From Candidatus Uhrbacteria bacterium (GTDB taxonomy: Bacteria; Patescibacteriota; Patescibacteriia; 2-12-FULL-60-25): a stretch of DNA of 64,000 bases. A program made the translations under genes and the position numbers. A model generated the notes under the pieces. That model was not told the DNA's origin and did no database searches. It saw nothing but the letters and a program-made list of their open reading frames with translations. Below, one piece after another: positions 8,534 to 15,868 of the stretch. The stretch covers positions 1-64,000 of the forward strand of contig JAIOPK010000017.1 in assembly GCA_021413945.1 (NCBI GenBank). The letters are read 5' to 3'. The first letter of the stretch is position 1, and each line of letters opens with the position of its first letter.

Positions 8534-9604
8534 TTACTTGTTTTCGATCAGGCGGCCGAGCGCGCGGCGAACCGTGCGGTGTCCGGCGGTGGCTGCCTTC
8601 GCATCCATGTTGAGCTTCGCGCGCTTCCCCTTGTCGGTCAGCACGTCCAGTCCATGCTGTACGTAGTCGGTCGCTCTCTCGAGCGGCGACTTCACGGGCT
8701 TGGACCCGTCCATGCGGACGAGGAGAAGCAGGCGCTTCTTCTTCATGGCCGGATCCTCGGTCTTGAGAACCAATCGGATCTTGGCCACGGTGACGTCCTT
8801 GGCCAAGCTCCCTTTGCTAAGGAGCTCGTCGCGGATGTCAGACATCGACGCGAGGTACGCGTCGAACTCACGACGTCGATCGTCGTCGAGGCGCATGAGC
8901 GCCGCATCGAGCGTGCCGGCCGGATCCGTGAGGATGCCGACGCAGGCGCACTCGGTGGTCATGCGGCCGCCGAGGGAGATCGCGGCGAGGAGCGTGAAGT
9001 CGTTGCCCGCATCATCCTTGCGGATGATGTGGTCGTCATCGCCCTTGATCACGTCGCACTTGGGCTTGTGCGCCAACCCCGAGACGGAGTCGTACCACAC
9101 CGGCTTCAGTCCCTCGCGGTTGTTCGCGCGGGCGAGGCTCGTGACCTTCTCGACGAGCTTGTCCGCGTTCGTGTCGATGATGACCTTCTGCTCGGCGGGG
9201 TTCTTCCCCTTGGCCGCGCTTCCGGTCTCATCGAGGAACGAGAGGATCGCATGGTCGACGCCCTCCTGCACGATGTCATCCGCGATCGACTCGTCGACAC
9301 GCAGAAGACGCGCGAGCATCGGGCGCAGGAACGTACCGGGCAGCTGGATCGCGCCCGCCGCACCGGCCTTGAAGAGCTCGCTGCCAAAAATGGCATCGGC
9401 GGAACCGGCACCGATAGCCTTGTCGATCGGCGCTTTGATCGCGTCGATCGCAGCCTGAACGTACGAGTTGCCGGCGACGGCCTTTCCGCCTGCACCGGCA
9501 AGGCGCTCGAGAAACACCTTGGCGATCCGCACATGAAGCGGACCGGAGGCGTCGAGGCCCTTCTTCTTGTCCTTGTCGCCGCTCTTCTTCTTGTCGTCTG
9601 CCAT
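8534..9604 (-). CDS. Unrecognised soluble protein of the GC-rich island
   Basis: A 356-residue protein without signal peptide or membrane helix. It begins with a highly charged Lys/Asp tract (ADDKKKSGDKDKKKG), followed by an Ala/Gly-rich helical region (about residues 25-90). The middle domain contains a potential metal or redox site (KPKCDVI ... TTECACVG, about residues 190-235), and the C-terminus is basic. The ATG at 9604 is chosen because a strong AGGAAAGG Shine-Dalgarno sequence lies just upstream; longer in-frame extensions run through the promoter region. It is transcribed from the consensus promoter at 9713-9741 and is followed by the polytopic membrane gene. No function can be assigned. 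Confidence 0.72.
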   Translation of the reverse strand: MADDKKKSGDKDKKKGLDASGPLHVRIAKVFLERLAGAGGKAVAGNSYVQAAIDAIKAPIDKAIGAGSADAIFGSELFKAGAAGAIQLPGTFLRPMLARLLRVDESIADDIVQEGVDHAILSFLDETGSAAKGKNPAEQKVIIDTNADKLVEKVTSLARANNREGLKPVWYDSVSGLAHKPKCDVIKGDDDHIIRKDDAGNDFTLLAAISLGGRMTTECACVGILTDPAGTLDAALMRLDDDRRREFDAYLASMSDIRDELLSKGSLAKDVTVAKIRLVLKTEDPAMKKKRLLLLVRMDGSKPVKSPLERATDYVQHGLDVLTDKGKRAKLNMDAKAATAGHRTVRRALGRLIENK

Positions 9605-9712
9605 GACTGCCTTTCCTCCCCGCTTTTGGCGGAGAGATTGGTGAATTGTTGCTAACTCAAACTGTGAAACAGCATCACCCAGGAAGAGAGAATCCTCCAG
9701 AATGAACCAAAT

Positions 9713-9741
9713 AATATAGCACAATTTGCCCCGTTTGTCAA
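9713..9741 (-). promoter_or_regulatory. Consensus promoter of the minus-strand island operon
   Basis: TTGACA at 9741-9736, a 17-bp spacer and TATATT at 9718-9713 on the minus strand. It is a mirror of the promoter at 9812-9840, with identical hexamers and spacer length. Confidence 0.85.
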
Positions 9742-9760
9742 TAATAGTGAACAAAACTAT

Positions 9761-9793
9761 TTTGGCTAAGATTAGCGACCATTTTTTGGCTAA
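9761..9793. promoter_or_regulatory. Direct and inverted repeats between divergent promoters (operator candidate)
   Basis: TTTGGCTAA occurs at 9761-9769 and again at 9785-9793, 24 bp apart. The first copy continues into a GCTAA-GA-TTAGC inverted repeat (9765-9776). AAGCTT is also duplicated at about 9799-9813, touching the plus-strand -35. The position midway between two divergent promoters suggests a shared regulator site. Confidence 0.5.
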
Positions 9794-9811
9794 CCTTAAA
9801 GCTTATTAAGC

Positions 9812-9840
9812 TTGACAAAAGCCTCTTTTTATGTTATATT
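9812..9840 (+). promoter_or_regulatory. Consensus promoter of the plus-strand island operon
   Basis: TTGACA at 9812-9817, a 17-bp spacer and TATATT at 9835-9840. The leader to the ATG at 9935 is about 88 nt and contains a small hairpin (TGGACA / TGTCCA). Confidence 0.85.
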
Positions 9841-9934
9841 ACTATGTTCGATGATGGATCCGGCGCTGTTGCCAATCCGCATCAACAAGTTCTTTGGACA
9901 ACCTGTGTGTGTCCAGAAAGGCTAGGAGATCCAG

Positions 9935-10483
9935 ATGAAGAAGAAGATCAGTGACCTGTTCCAGAAGAAGCCCGGCGAGCGCATGCCCAACCTCCTCGGT
10001 TGGCTCGTGATCATCGCCTTTGACCTCGCGGTCGTCGGACTCATCGTCCTCACCATGACGGTCACCGGCATGTGCAGCGGATGTGCCACGTCGCGCATCA
10101 CCCGCCACACGCCGATGGGCGACGTGACGGCCACGAGCTCAACGACGCCGTTCACGTCGGACTACTCGGAGGACTTCAACTCCGACGCCGACTACGAGCG
10201 CTGTATCGAGGTCAGCCATGACCTCATGGCGCTCTACCGCGTGGGACGGGTCATCAACTGGGCCGAGTTCAGCTCGATCCAGCAGACCTGCTTCACGCAG
10301 ACCGCCGGCTTCTGCATGCCGGACTGGCGCATCGACGGCATCCCGTCGGGCGTCAGCTTCGGTCCTTCCGCTGCCATGTGCGGCGGCGGGAGTGGTGCCG
10401 GCGGCTTTGGCGGCTACGGTGCCCTCGGCTACAGCTGGACTTCTCCGCCGACTCTCAACCCCTACGTCAGGAGCGCGCGATGA
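9935..10483 (+). CDS. Unrecognised membrane-anchored exported protein (GC-rich island)
   Basis: A 182-residue protein with a basic cytoplasmic N-terminus (about residues 1-20) and one hydrophobic helix (about 21-46) ending in MCSGCATSR. It then has an extracytoplasmic domain with several cysteines (YERCIEV, QQTCFTQ, GFCMPDW, AAMCGGG). The last 40 residues are Gly/Tyr/Pro-rich. AGGAG precedes the ATG at 9935 with good spacing. Its TGA stop overlaps the next start in an ATGA arrangement, so the two are translationally coupled. No family is recognised. Confidence 0.72.
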   Translation: MKKKISDLFQKKPGERMPNLLGWLVIIAFDLAVVGLIVLTMTVTGMCSGCATSRITRHTPMGDVTATSSTTPFTSDYSEDFNSDADYERCIEVSHDLMALYRVGRVINWAEFSSIQQTCFTQTAGFCMPDWRIDGIPSGVSFGPSAAMCGGGSGAGGFGGYGALGYSWTSPPTLNPYVRSAR

Positions 10484-10977
10484 AGATGTTCAGCCTGATC
10501 CTCGGTCTTCTGCTTCTCGTCGCAACCTCCGGCTGCATGCGCCCCGGCATGACCGGCGGTCGCGGCAGCATGATGGCCGGCGGGGGCTACGGCTCCTCCG
10601 GCTACGGCAGTCCGACGGGCTACGGTAGTCCGATGGGCTACGGCTCGGGAGGCTACGGCACCGGCCCCATGGTCGGAGCGCCCATGGCCACGAGATACGT
10701 GCGCGGCGCAGCCTCGCCCTTGGGCGGAAGCTCGCTTCACGGAAGCGGGTACGTAAGCCCAGAGGCAGTCGTGGCCGCAGACTCGGCCTACCAAGCATGG
10801 GCAACCGCACCCGTACCCACGGGTGCGGCAACCGTCCCCGTTCCGCCCTGTACAAGCGGCAGCTGCCCGACTTCGGTCGGAGCGGCTCCCGTCGCCCCGC
10901 TCGTCGAGCGATTCGACATGCTCGAGGATCAAGTCCTCGACCACATCGCGGCGGAGGAAACGCCTCCGACGCACTGA
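10480..10977 (+). CDS. Gly/Tyr-rich lipoprotein (GC-rich island)
   Basis: A 165-residue predicted lipoprotein: signal peptide MKMFSLILGLLLLVATSGC with a clear lipobox (ATSGC, Cys19). A glycine-rich region with repeated GYGS units follows (about residues 34-62: GYGSSGYGSPTGYGSPMGYG), then an Ala/Pro-rich segment with CTSGSC and a short acidic helical tail. The ATG overlaps the previous stop codon by the ATGA quartet. The flexible Gly/Tyr repeats suggest a surface or periplasm-exposed structural role; this is inference. Confidence 0.75.
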   Translation: MKMFSLILGLLLLVATSGCMRPGMTGGRGSMMAGGGYGSSGYGSPTGYGSPMGYGSGGYGTGPMVGAPMATRYVRGAASPLGGSSLHGSGYVSPEAVVAADSAYQAWATAPVPTGAATVPVPPCTSGSCPTSVGAAPVAPLVERFDMLEDQVLDHIAAEETPPTH

Positions 10978-11136
10978 ACACACATAGTTCTGCTGAGGTG
11001 AGCTCCGGGATTACACCTAGAGCTCCTTCACACCAAATCGATGACTCCGTCGTCGCTTTCGTGGGAAGTCCCGCAGTTCTGCGAGACAACCAAACGTTCC
11101 CGATAACAACAACCGCTAACAACCACGAGGTTCCAG

Positions 11137-11919
11137 ATGCTCAAGAATTCCCTCTCGTTCCTGCTCGCGCTCACCTGCCTCACCGTCATCGGCTGCGGCG
11201 GCAGCAGCGTCGACATGCGATCGCTCGTCGAGCGTCTCGACCGCGCCGAGGCACGTGCCACGGCCGCGGAAGAGGAGAACGCCCGCCTCGCGCGCGACCG
11301 TGACGACCTCATGGCCGGTCGCCCCATCGAGGACGATGCCGAGACCAGCGGTGGAGACACCGCAACGGTCACGGCGACGGCTCCCGTCGTGGGTAGCATC
11401 GGTGCTCCGTTCATGTCGCCCGTCGGTTCGACGGGAGTCATGCCGGGCGTCGTACCGTCCATCGACGGAGTCGACTCCGGCCTCATGTTCGCATCGGGAG
11501 TACTCACGTATTCCCAGGCGTACCTCGAGGGCACACAGCCCACGGACATGCTGCCGATCAACACGGTTCTCGTGATGAACAGCAGCGGGTACGATGTCGA
11601 GCTCGAGATCGCGGGGCGCATCGTCCACGTCTCGGAGGGCGGCGCCTACCCTGACGCGACTGTCCGTTCCGGCGGATACGCCGCAGCCCCCGTGTTCCGT
11701 TCCGGAACCTCGGGCAGCCCGATGCGCTTCGTCATCGACGCTTCAAGGCTCCCCGGCCGCGCGGACACGTCGAGGTCGCACCCCTACCGCTACCGTTGCT
11801 TCCAGACTTCGGGCGGAATGGTCCCCTCGGACCCGACGCCGTGGCGCAACGGTGTCCTCCGTTTCGGAGGTTCCACAACCTACGGACCGACCATCAACGT
11901 CACGCCTGGCGGCTGCTGA
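11137..11919 (+). CDS. Lipoprotein with N-terminal coiled coil (GC-rich island)
   Basis: A 260-residue predicted lipoprotein with signal peptide and lipobox ending in VIGCGG (Cys20). A coiled coil follows (about residues 27-62: VERLDRAEARATAAEEENARL), in the manner of Lpp-like or spacer lipoproteins. A Thr/Val-rich linker comes next, then a globular beta-rich domain (about 125-260) with two cysteines (YRCFQTS and the terminal Cys). GAGGT lies upstream of the ATG. The 159-nt gap before it (10978-11136) holds a GAGCTC inverted repeat and no gene. It is followed by a terminator. No family is recognised. Confidence 0.75.
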   Translation: MLKNSLSFLLALTCLTVIGCGGSSVDMRSLVERLDRAEARATAAEEENARLARDRDDLMAGRPIEDDAETSGGDTATVTATAPVVGSIGAPFMSPVGSTGVMPGVVPSIDGVDSGLMFASGVLTYSQAYLEGTQPTDMLPINTVLVMNSSGYDVELEIAGRIVHVSEGGAYPDATVRSGGYAAAPVFRSGTSGSPMRFVIDASRLPGRADTSRSHPYRYRCFQTSGGMVPSDPTPWRNGVLRFGGSTTYGPTINVTPGGC

Positions 11920-11947
11920 ACGCACCTTCGTTCCTTAACTTCTGATC

Positions 11948-11994
11948 ACGACCGTCGTGAGCATCTCGCAAGAGAAGCTCCGACGGTCGTTTTC
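11948..11994 (+). terminator. Terminator of the plus-strand island operon
   Basis: Stem ACGACCGTCG / CGACGGTCGT (11948-11957 and 11981-11990) with a 23-nt loop, followed by TTTCGTT. Confidence 0.65.
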
Positions 11995-12002
11995 GTTATC
12001 CA

Positions 12003-12038
12003 AAAACACAAAACCCGCTTTCGCGGGTTTTGTGTTTT
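12003..12038. terminator. Strong bidirectional terminator at the island/pilin boundary
   Basis: A 16-bp perfect stem, AAAACACAAAACCCGC / GCGGGTTTTGTGTTTT, with a TTTC loop. Being A/T-tract symmetric it can stop both the plus-strand island operon and the minus-strand pilin operon. Confidence 0.85.
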
Positions 12039-12054
12039 GCTGGCCAGCGAAGTA

Positions 12055-12453
12055 TTACGACGTGACTGTCAGCAACTGCTGAAGCACGAAGCTGGAAATC
12101 GCGTAGGAAGACACGATGATCACAAGGCCGATAATGGCATTGCGGATCATGGTCTTGGCTGCGTCGACACCCTTGCTGTCTCCTCCCGATGTCATCCACA
12201 GGAATCCACCGTAGAGTAAGTAGAACAAGAGCACGATGCCCATGAATCCAAGCACGACGTTGATGATGTTACCGATAATCTGCGGCAACGGGGTCGCGGC
12301 TCCGATACCGGCCGTGGAACCGACCGTATTCAGGTCTGTTCCGGCTTTCTCAAACGGGTTGCGACCGGGTTGGGCTTGGGCGATAAACGGGATCGATCCC
12401 GCCATCACGCTCATGCCGGCTCCGGCAGCGTAATAGAGTTTTTTCAAGTTCAT
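12055..12453 (-). CDS. VirB2/TrbC-like type IV secretion pilin (paralog 1)
   Basis: A 132-residue preprotein with a signal peptide (residues 1-27, ending FIAQAQ) followed by two hydrophobic helices. The first contains IIGNIINVVLGFMG, a short cytoplasmic loop carries YGGFLWMTSGGD, and the second is NAIIGLVIIVSSYAISSFVL. This two-helix hairpin with the YGGxxWMxxGD signature is that of the T4SS_pilin family common in CPR genomes. It may form surface pili for attachment or DNA uptake. It is the last and shortest gene of a six-gene tandem set on the minus strand, ending just before the terminator at 12003-12038. Confidence 0.75.
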   Translation of the reverse strand: MNLKKLYYAAGAGMSVMAGSIPFIAQAQPGRNPFEKAGTDLNTVGSTAGIGAATPLPQIIGNIINVVLGFMGIVLLFYLLYGGFLWMTSGGDSKGVDAAKTMIRNAIIGLVIIVSSYAISSFVLQQLLTVTS

Positions 12454-12509
12454 AGATCAGTCTGGGATTAAGTCTTACGTGGAACAGCGCCGATACTCGA
12501 TACACGTCA

Positions 12510-13025
12510 TTAGCTACAGCATCGATCGTATTCTTCACAACCGGTACGATCCGCACGCGAAGCAGGACAAAAGCTCGCTCCGCCGACACAGTCAAAGCTT
12601 GCACAAGCATCAGCTCCTCCGCCTGCCGCCCCTCCGCCTTCACCGGAAATCGTTGCAAGCTGGCCGAGAACGAAACCGGTAATTGCGTAGGATACGGCGA
12701 CGATGACGACGCCGGCGACGGCATTGGTAATCATGGTCTTGGCAGCCTGGACGCCTTTGGTGTCTCCGCCGGAAGTCATCCAGAGGAAACCCGCGTACAA
12801 CAGCATGACCAGAAGCACGACTCCCATGAATCCAAGGGCGATGTTGATCACGTTCCCAATGATCGTGAGCAAACAATCCGTCCCCGTACAGGAGGTAGAC
12901 AAACCCGTTCCGGCAGCCGCACCGGCGAGTCCGGTGCTTTCAGCCGTGAGTTGTGCCGACGCCATCACCGGCATCAACACGAGTGATGCGGTGAGGCAGG
13001 CGGTGATAAATGAGTGACGAGACAT
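12510..13025 (-). CDS. VirB2/TrbC-like pilin (paralog 2)
   Basis: A 171-residue preprotein: signal peptide to VMASAQ, a short variable region with CTGTDC, then the two-helix pilin core (IIGNVINIALGFMG, YAGFLWMTSGGD, NAVAGVVIVAVSYAITGFVL). It has a C-terminal extension rich in glycine and cysteine (ACASFDCVGG...CPASRADRTGCEEYDRCC) that is not present in paralog 1 and could form a disulfide-bonded surface cap. The ATG at 13025 is chosen because the signal peptide then starts normally (MSRHSFI); upstream codons overlap the previous gene's end. Confidence 0.72.
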   Translation of the reverse strand: MSRHSFITACLTASLVLMPVMASAQLTAESTGLAGAAAGTGLSTSCTGTDCLLTIIGNVINIALGFMGVVLLVMLLYAGFLWMTSGGDTKGVQAAKTMITNAVAGVVIVAVSYAITGFVLGQLATISGEGGGAAGGGADACASFDCVGGASFCPASRADRTGCEEYDRCCS

Positions 13026-13057
13026 GTAGTGAGTACCGGCGCTGTGCCGGCGCAAGA

Positions 13058-13453
13058 TTATTCAGAGGTTGCGGAGAGGAGCTGGCCGATCACGAAACTC
13101 GTGATTGCCCATGCGGACAAAATGATGGCGAGTCCGATAATACCGGAAACGATCAAGTTCTTGGCTTCCGATGTCTTCTCTTCGTTACCACCCGAGATCA
13201 TGTACTTGAATCCTCCAACGAGCACGATTACCACGGCGATAATGCCGAGGAAACCGAGAGCGACGTTGATGATACGAGCAGCAGTCTGACGGACATCTCC
13301 AGAGCCGAGTTTAATGTCGTTCTGGATGGCTCCAACACCAAGATCGTTGGCGTTCAAACCTCCTTGGGCAAAGGTGACAGCTGGAAGAGCTGTGGCGGCA
13401 AGAATGCCGGCCGTAGCTGCAAATCCAACAAGCTTTTTCATACGTAAAGTCAT
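13058..13453 (-). CDS. VirB2/TrbC-like pilin (paralog 3)
   Basis: A 131-residue preprotein with a signal peptide (ATALPAVTFAQ) and the pilin hairpin core (RIINVALGFLGIIAVVIVL, GGFKYMISGGNEEK, NLIVSGIIGLAIILSAWAITSFV). The start at 13453 is supported by an AGGAGG Shine-Dalgarno sequence about 10 nt upstream, the strongest in this operon. This may be the major subunit, because it is compact and has its own strong translation signal; that is inference. The loop reads KYMISGGN rather than FLWMTSGGD. Confidence 0.75.
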   Translation of the reverse strand: MTLRMKKLVGFAATAGILAATALPAVTFAQGGLNANDLGVGAIQNDIKLGSGDVRQTAARIINVALGFLGIIAVVIVLVGGFKYMISGGNEEKTSEAKNLIVSGIIGLAIILSAWAITSFVIGQLLSATSE

Positions 13454-13545
13454 GCGTATGTCACCTCCTTTCTCATAGTCAAAGATATGTTTTCGTTCTG
13501 CAATTAACGCGCGGAACGACGGGGGAAGTATACCACAGGCAACAA

Positions 13546-14235
13546 TCAACCGCCCACGGCCTGTCCAGCCAAGGAAAACACCAAAGAAACCATCGAGTAC
13601 GAAAAGGCGACAATGACCATTCCGATCACGGCGTTCACGAGCGTCTTCTTGGCCGTATCGATACGCTTGCTATCCCCCGCCGTCATCCAAGTCACACCGC
13701 CGTAAATAAACATCACAAGAAACAGAGCCCCAACAACACCGAGTACCGCACGAATCATTCGGCTGATGATGACGCGCAAGTCCGTTGAACCAAGCGGATT
13801 CCGTAAACCAAAATCGCTCGGGCTTGTGCGGCTTTCTCCTCCATCGCCCATGCCTGATGATGGAGTCGGTGATCCGCTTCCTCCGGCCGGAGCCTCGCTC
13901 GGCGTACAGTGGTTTTCTCCCTCGGGTGAAGGATCGCTTTGAAGATAGTTACGAAAATCCGTCTCGCAATGCACGGCGCGCATACTGCGAGACGCACAAT
14001 ACGTGGAACAGGAAGTCGTGCCCTCGGCGCCCGTTCCGACTCCGCCACTACACAATAAACCGAGCCTGCTTCCGGAAGGAGCGTCGTTTAAACGATGATT
14101 CTCGCAGGTACCGTCAGTTTTTTTACACCAGCAATAGATAGACGGAGTCGCATCCGCGGCAAAAGCGGCCAGCGGCATAAACATGACCCCGGCAATCAGG
14201 ATGATGCGTGCTACGAAATTTGCGATACGAGTCAT
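13546..14235 (-). CDS. VirB2/TrbC-like pilin with cysteine-rich exodomain (paralog 4)
   Basis: A 229-residue protein: signal peptide to LAAFAAD, then an extracytoplasmic Cys-rich domain of about 120 residues (YCWCKKTDGTCENH, LLCSGG, TSCSTYCASR, HCETDF, HCTPSE), then the two-helix pilin core with YGGVTWMTAGDSKR and NAVIGMVIVAFSYSMVSLVF. The exodomain precedes rather than follows the membrane hairpin, so it would project outside. The ATG at 14235 follows the previous stop by 7 nt. Confidence 0.7.
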   Translation of the reverse strand: MTRIANFVARIILIAGVMFMPLAAFAADATPSIYCWCKKTDGTCENHRLNDAPSGSRLGLLCSGGVGTGAEGTTSCSTYCASRSMRAVHCETDFRNYLQSDPSPEGENHCTPSEAPAGGSGSPTPSSGMGDGGESRTSPSDFGLRNPLGSTDLRVIISRMIRAVLGVVGALFLVMFIYGGVTWMTAGDSKRIDTAKKTLVNAVIGMVIVAFSYSMVSLVFSLAGQAVGG

Positions 14236-14242
14236 AAATCGA

Positions 14243-15046
14243 TTAGGTCGTGCCCAAAAGACTGAAAACAATCGAAACGATGCTATACGAGAAGAAGATG
14301 AGCAGAAGTCCGATTGTGGAGTTCTTCAAAATCTCCTTAGCTGTATCGATACGCTTGCTATCCCCCGCCGTCATCCACATCACGCCGCCATAGACAAACA
14401 TCAGCAGGGCAAGCGCGCCAACAAAACCGATAACGGTACGGAGAGCGCGGCTAATGAATTCAGCCACGCCCATATCGGTGCCGAGCGGGTTGAAGAGAGC
14501 GACGGACCCGCCGCTTCCCGTGGAACCAGTATCTGTGGACGAAGATGGAAATAACGAGGCCGGACACGTACCGAGTGTCGCGGTAAAACTTGTCCCGCTC
14601 CTATTCGTTGATTGAGTCTGACACAGCGTTTGGCAGGTCGATTGCGTTTCCGCAAGCGTTGCCGGACCGGTAGCGGTGCCAACACCCATCACATTCATGG
14701 AAACGGTTTCCGGACTCGTGGCCGTCTGAATCGTACATGTACAACGACAGCTTCCGGCAGGCGCAGCCGATTCAGAAACGACATGAGTACAAGTGATACC
14801 TCTGCTGGTACCGGCGCTCGTACATCTCTCTACCGGAATATCCCCGGTCACCGTACAAGTTCCCGCTGACGCATTGCGTACGCCGCCAACAAGATCGCAG
14901 AACGTGGCTCCGGCGGCGTCTTCAGGCGCCGTGCCGCCTCGGCACGTACAGGTATCCGCCTGCGCGACCATCGGCAATGCGATCGTAATCGCAATCAGGA
15001 TCGAAGCGATCTTCGAGAACCGGCGCGGAGTGTTCGAGAGCATCAT
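14243..15046 (-). CDS. VirB2/TrbC-like pilin with cysteine-rich exodomain (paralog 5)
   Basis: A 267-residue protein with the same plan as paralog 4: signal peptide to MVAQAD, a Cys/Thr/Ser-rich exodomain (DTCTCRGG, FCDLVGG, GTCTVTG, CRCTCTIQT, CQTLCQTQ) of about 145 residues, a Ser/Thr-rich linker, and the hairpin core with YGGVMWMTAGDSKR and NSTIGLLLIFFSYSIVSIVF. Starts at 15046 or 15043 (adjacent ATGs), 7 nt after the previous gene's stop. The core is close to paralog 4 (shared WMTAGDSKRIDTAK), which suggests a fairly recent duplication with diverging exodomains. Confidence 0.7.
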   Translation of the reverse strand: MMLSNTPRRFSKIASILIAITIALPMVAQADTCTCRGGTAPEDAAGATFCDLVGGVRNASAGTCTVTGDIPVERCTSAGTSRGITCTHVVSESAAPAGSCRCTCTIQTATSPETVSMNVMGVGTATGPATLAETQSTCQTLCQTQSTNRSGTSFTATLGTCPASLFPSSSTDTGSTGSGGSVALFNPLGTDMGVAEFISRALRTVIGFVGALALLMFVYGGVMWMTAGDSKRIDTAKEILKNSTIGLLLIFFSYSIVSIVFSLLGTT

Positions 15047-15053
15047 AAGAGTA

Positions 15054-15863
15054 TTATCTGCCTGACTCCGTAGGACAGCACACAAGCCGATTTCCATCGC
15101 CGCACAACCCCGGCTGGCATCTTCGTGTACGTATCTCCGCATCGCGTGCCGTCACATCCTCCCAGTTAGCGGAAAGCGGCTGACAGGAATTCGCAGGATA
15201 GGACGCCGTACAGCGCGCATCGCCTCCCGAGCCTCCCGCGCGAAAGGCATTATAGACGGTCGTCACAAGTGCGCTGGCACCAAACATCAAGATGATACCG
15301 ATCGTCGCATTCACGAGCATGCCCTTGGCGGAAGAAACCTCGCTCGCTTGTGAGGCAAAAAAGATATATTTGAATCCGGCATACACAAAGATTGCTAAGA
15401 AAATCGCACCGGAAATTCCGAACAGAAAATTCGCAAAATTCACACCGGTCTCGACAATGTCATCCAGTCCGCAATTCCCACTTTGGATACAAGCCGGTAA
15501 TTGGAGCCGAAGCGCACCTCCCCCGCCGCCCGCAGCCGGTGCCGCCGGTTCCGTTGTAGTTCTTCCTCGCGAAGCCCCCGTACCGGCCATACAACACATG
15601 GTGTCCGTACCACCGGGACAAGCACCGGAAATACAGCGTTGCAGTCGAGCTTCAGGCGTCACTTCAGCTGACAAGTTCTGACAGCTCATCTGTGTAAGAT
15701 CGCCAAACGCAGAGATTTGTCCCGGTGTAAGATCCGTTGCTTGTGGAGGACATTCGATGGCATGCACTCCGGAAGGAGCAAAGAACAAAAAAACAGAGAG
15801 CAACAGGGCGAGTACCGGCCAGATGTTCTTTGTTCTTTGCTTACTGTTCATAGTCGCCATCAT
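15054..15863 (-). CDS. VirB2/TrbC-like pilin with cysteine motifs on both sides (paralog 6)
   Basis: A 269-residue protein: signal peptide to GVHAIE, an N-terminal Cys-containing exodomain (MSCQNLS, RCISGACPGGTDTMCC, PACIQSGNCG), the pilin hairpin (NFLFGISGAIFLAIFVYAG, KYIFFASQASEVSSAK, NATIGIILMFGASALVTTVY) and a C-terminal Cys-rich tail (DARCTAS ... RRCQPGLCGDGNRLVCC). The C-terminal tail resembles the CCMAG/VCCPT ends of the N-terminal part, as if the small Cys module were duplicated. First pilin gene of the operon, 5 nt after the solute-binding protein gene. Confidence 0.68.
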   Translation of the reverse strand: MMATMNSKQRTKNIWPVLALLLSVFLFFAPSGVHAIECPPQATDLTPGQISAFGDLTQMSCQNLSAEVTPEARLQRCISGACPGGTDTMCCMAGTGASRGRTTTEPAAPAAGGGGGALRLQLPACIQSGNCGLDDIVETGVNFANFLFGISGAIFLAIFVYAGFKYIFFASQASEVSSAKGMLVNATIGIILMFGASALVTTVYNAFRAGGSGGDARCTASYPANSCQPLSANWEDVTARDAEIRTRRCQPGLCGDGNRLVCCPTESGR

Positions 15864-15868
15864 ACCAT

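Noticed and set aside
6737-9655. 972-codon plus-strand open frame across the GC-rich island
   Set aside because: It is antisense to two minus-strand genes that have Shine-Dalgarno sequences, a promoter and membrane or domain-like composition. Its own product is an Arg/His/Asp-rich composition typical of a shadow frame in GC-rich DNA.
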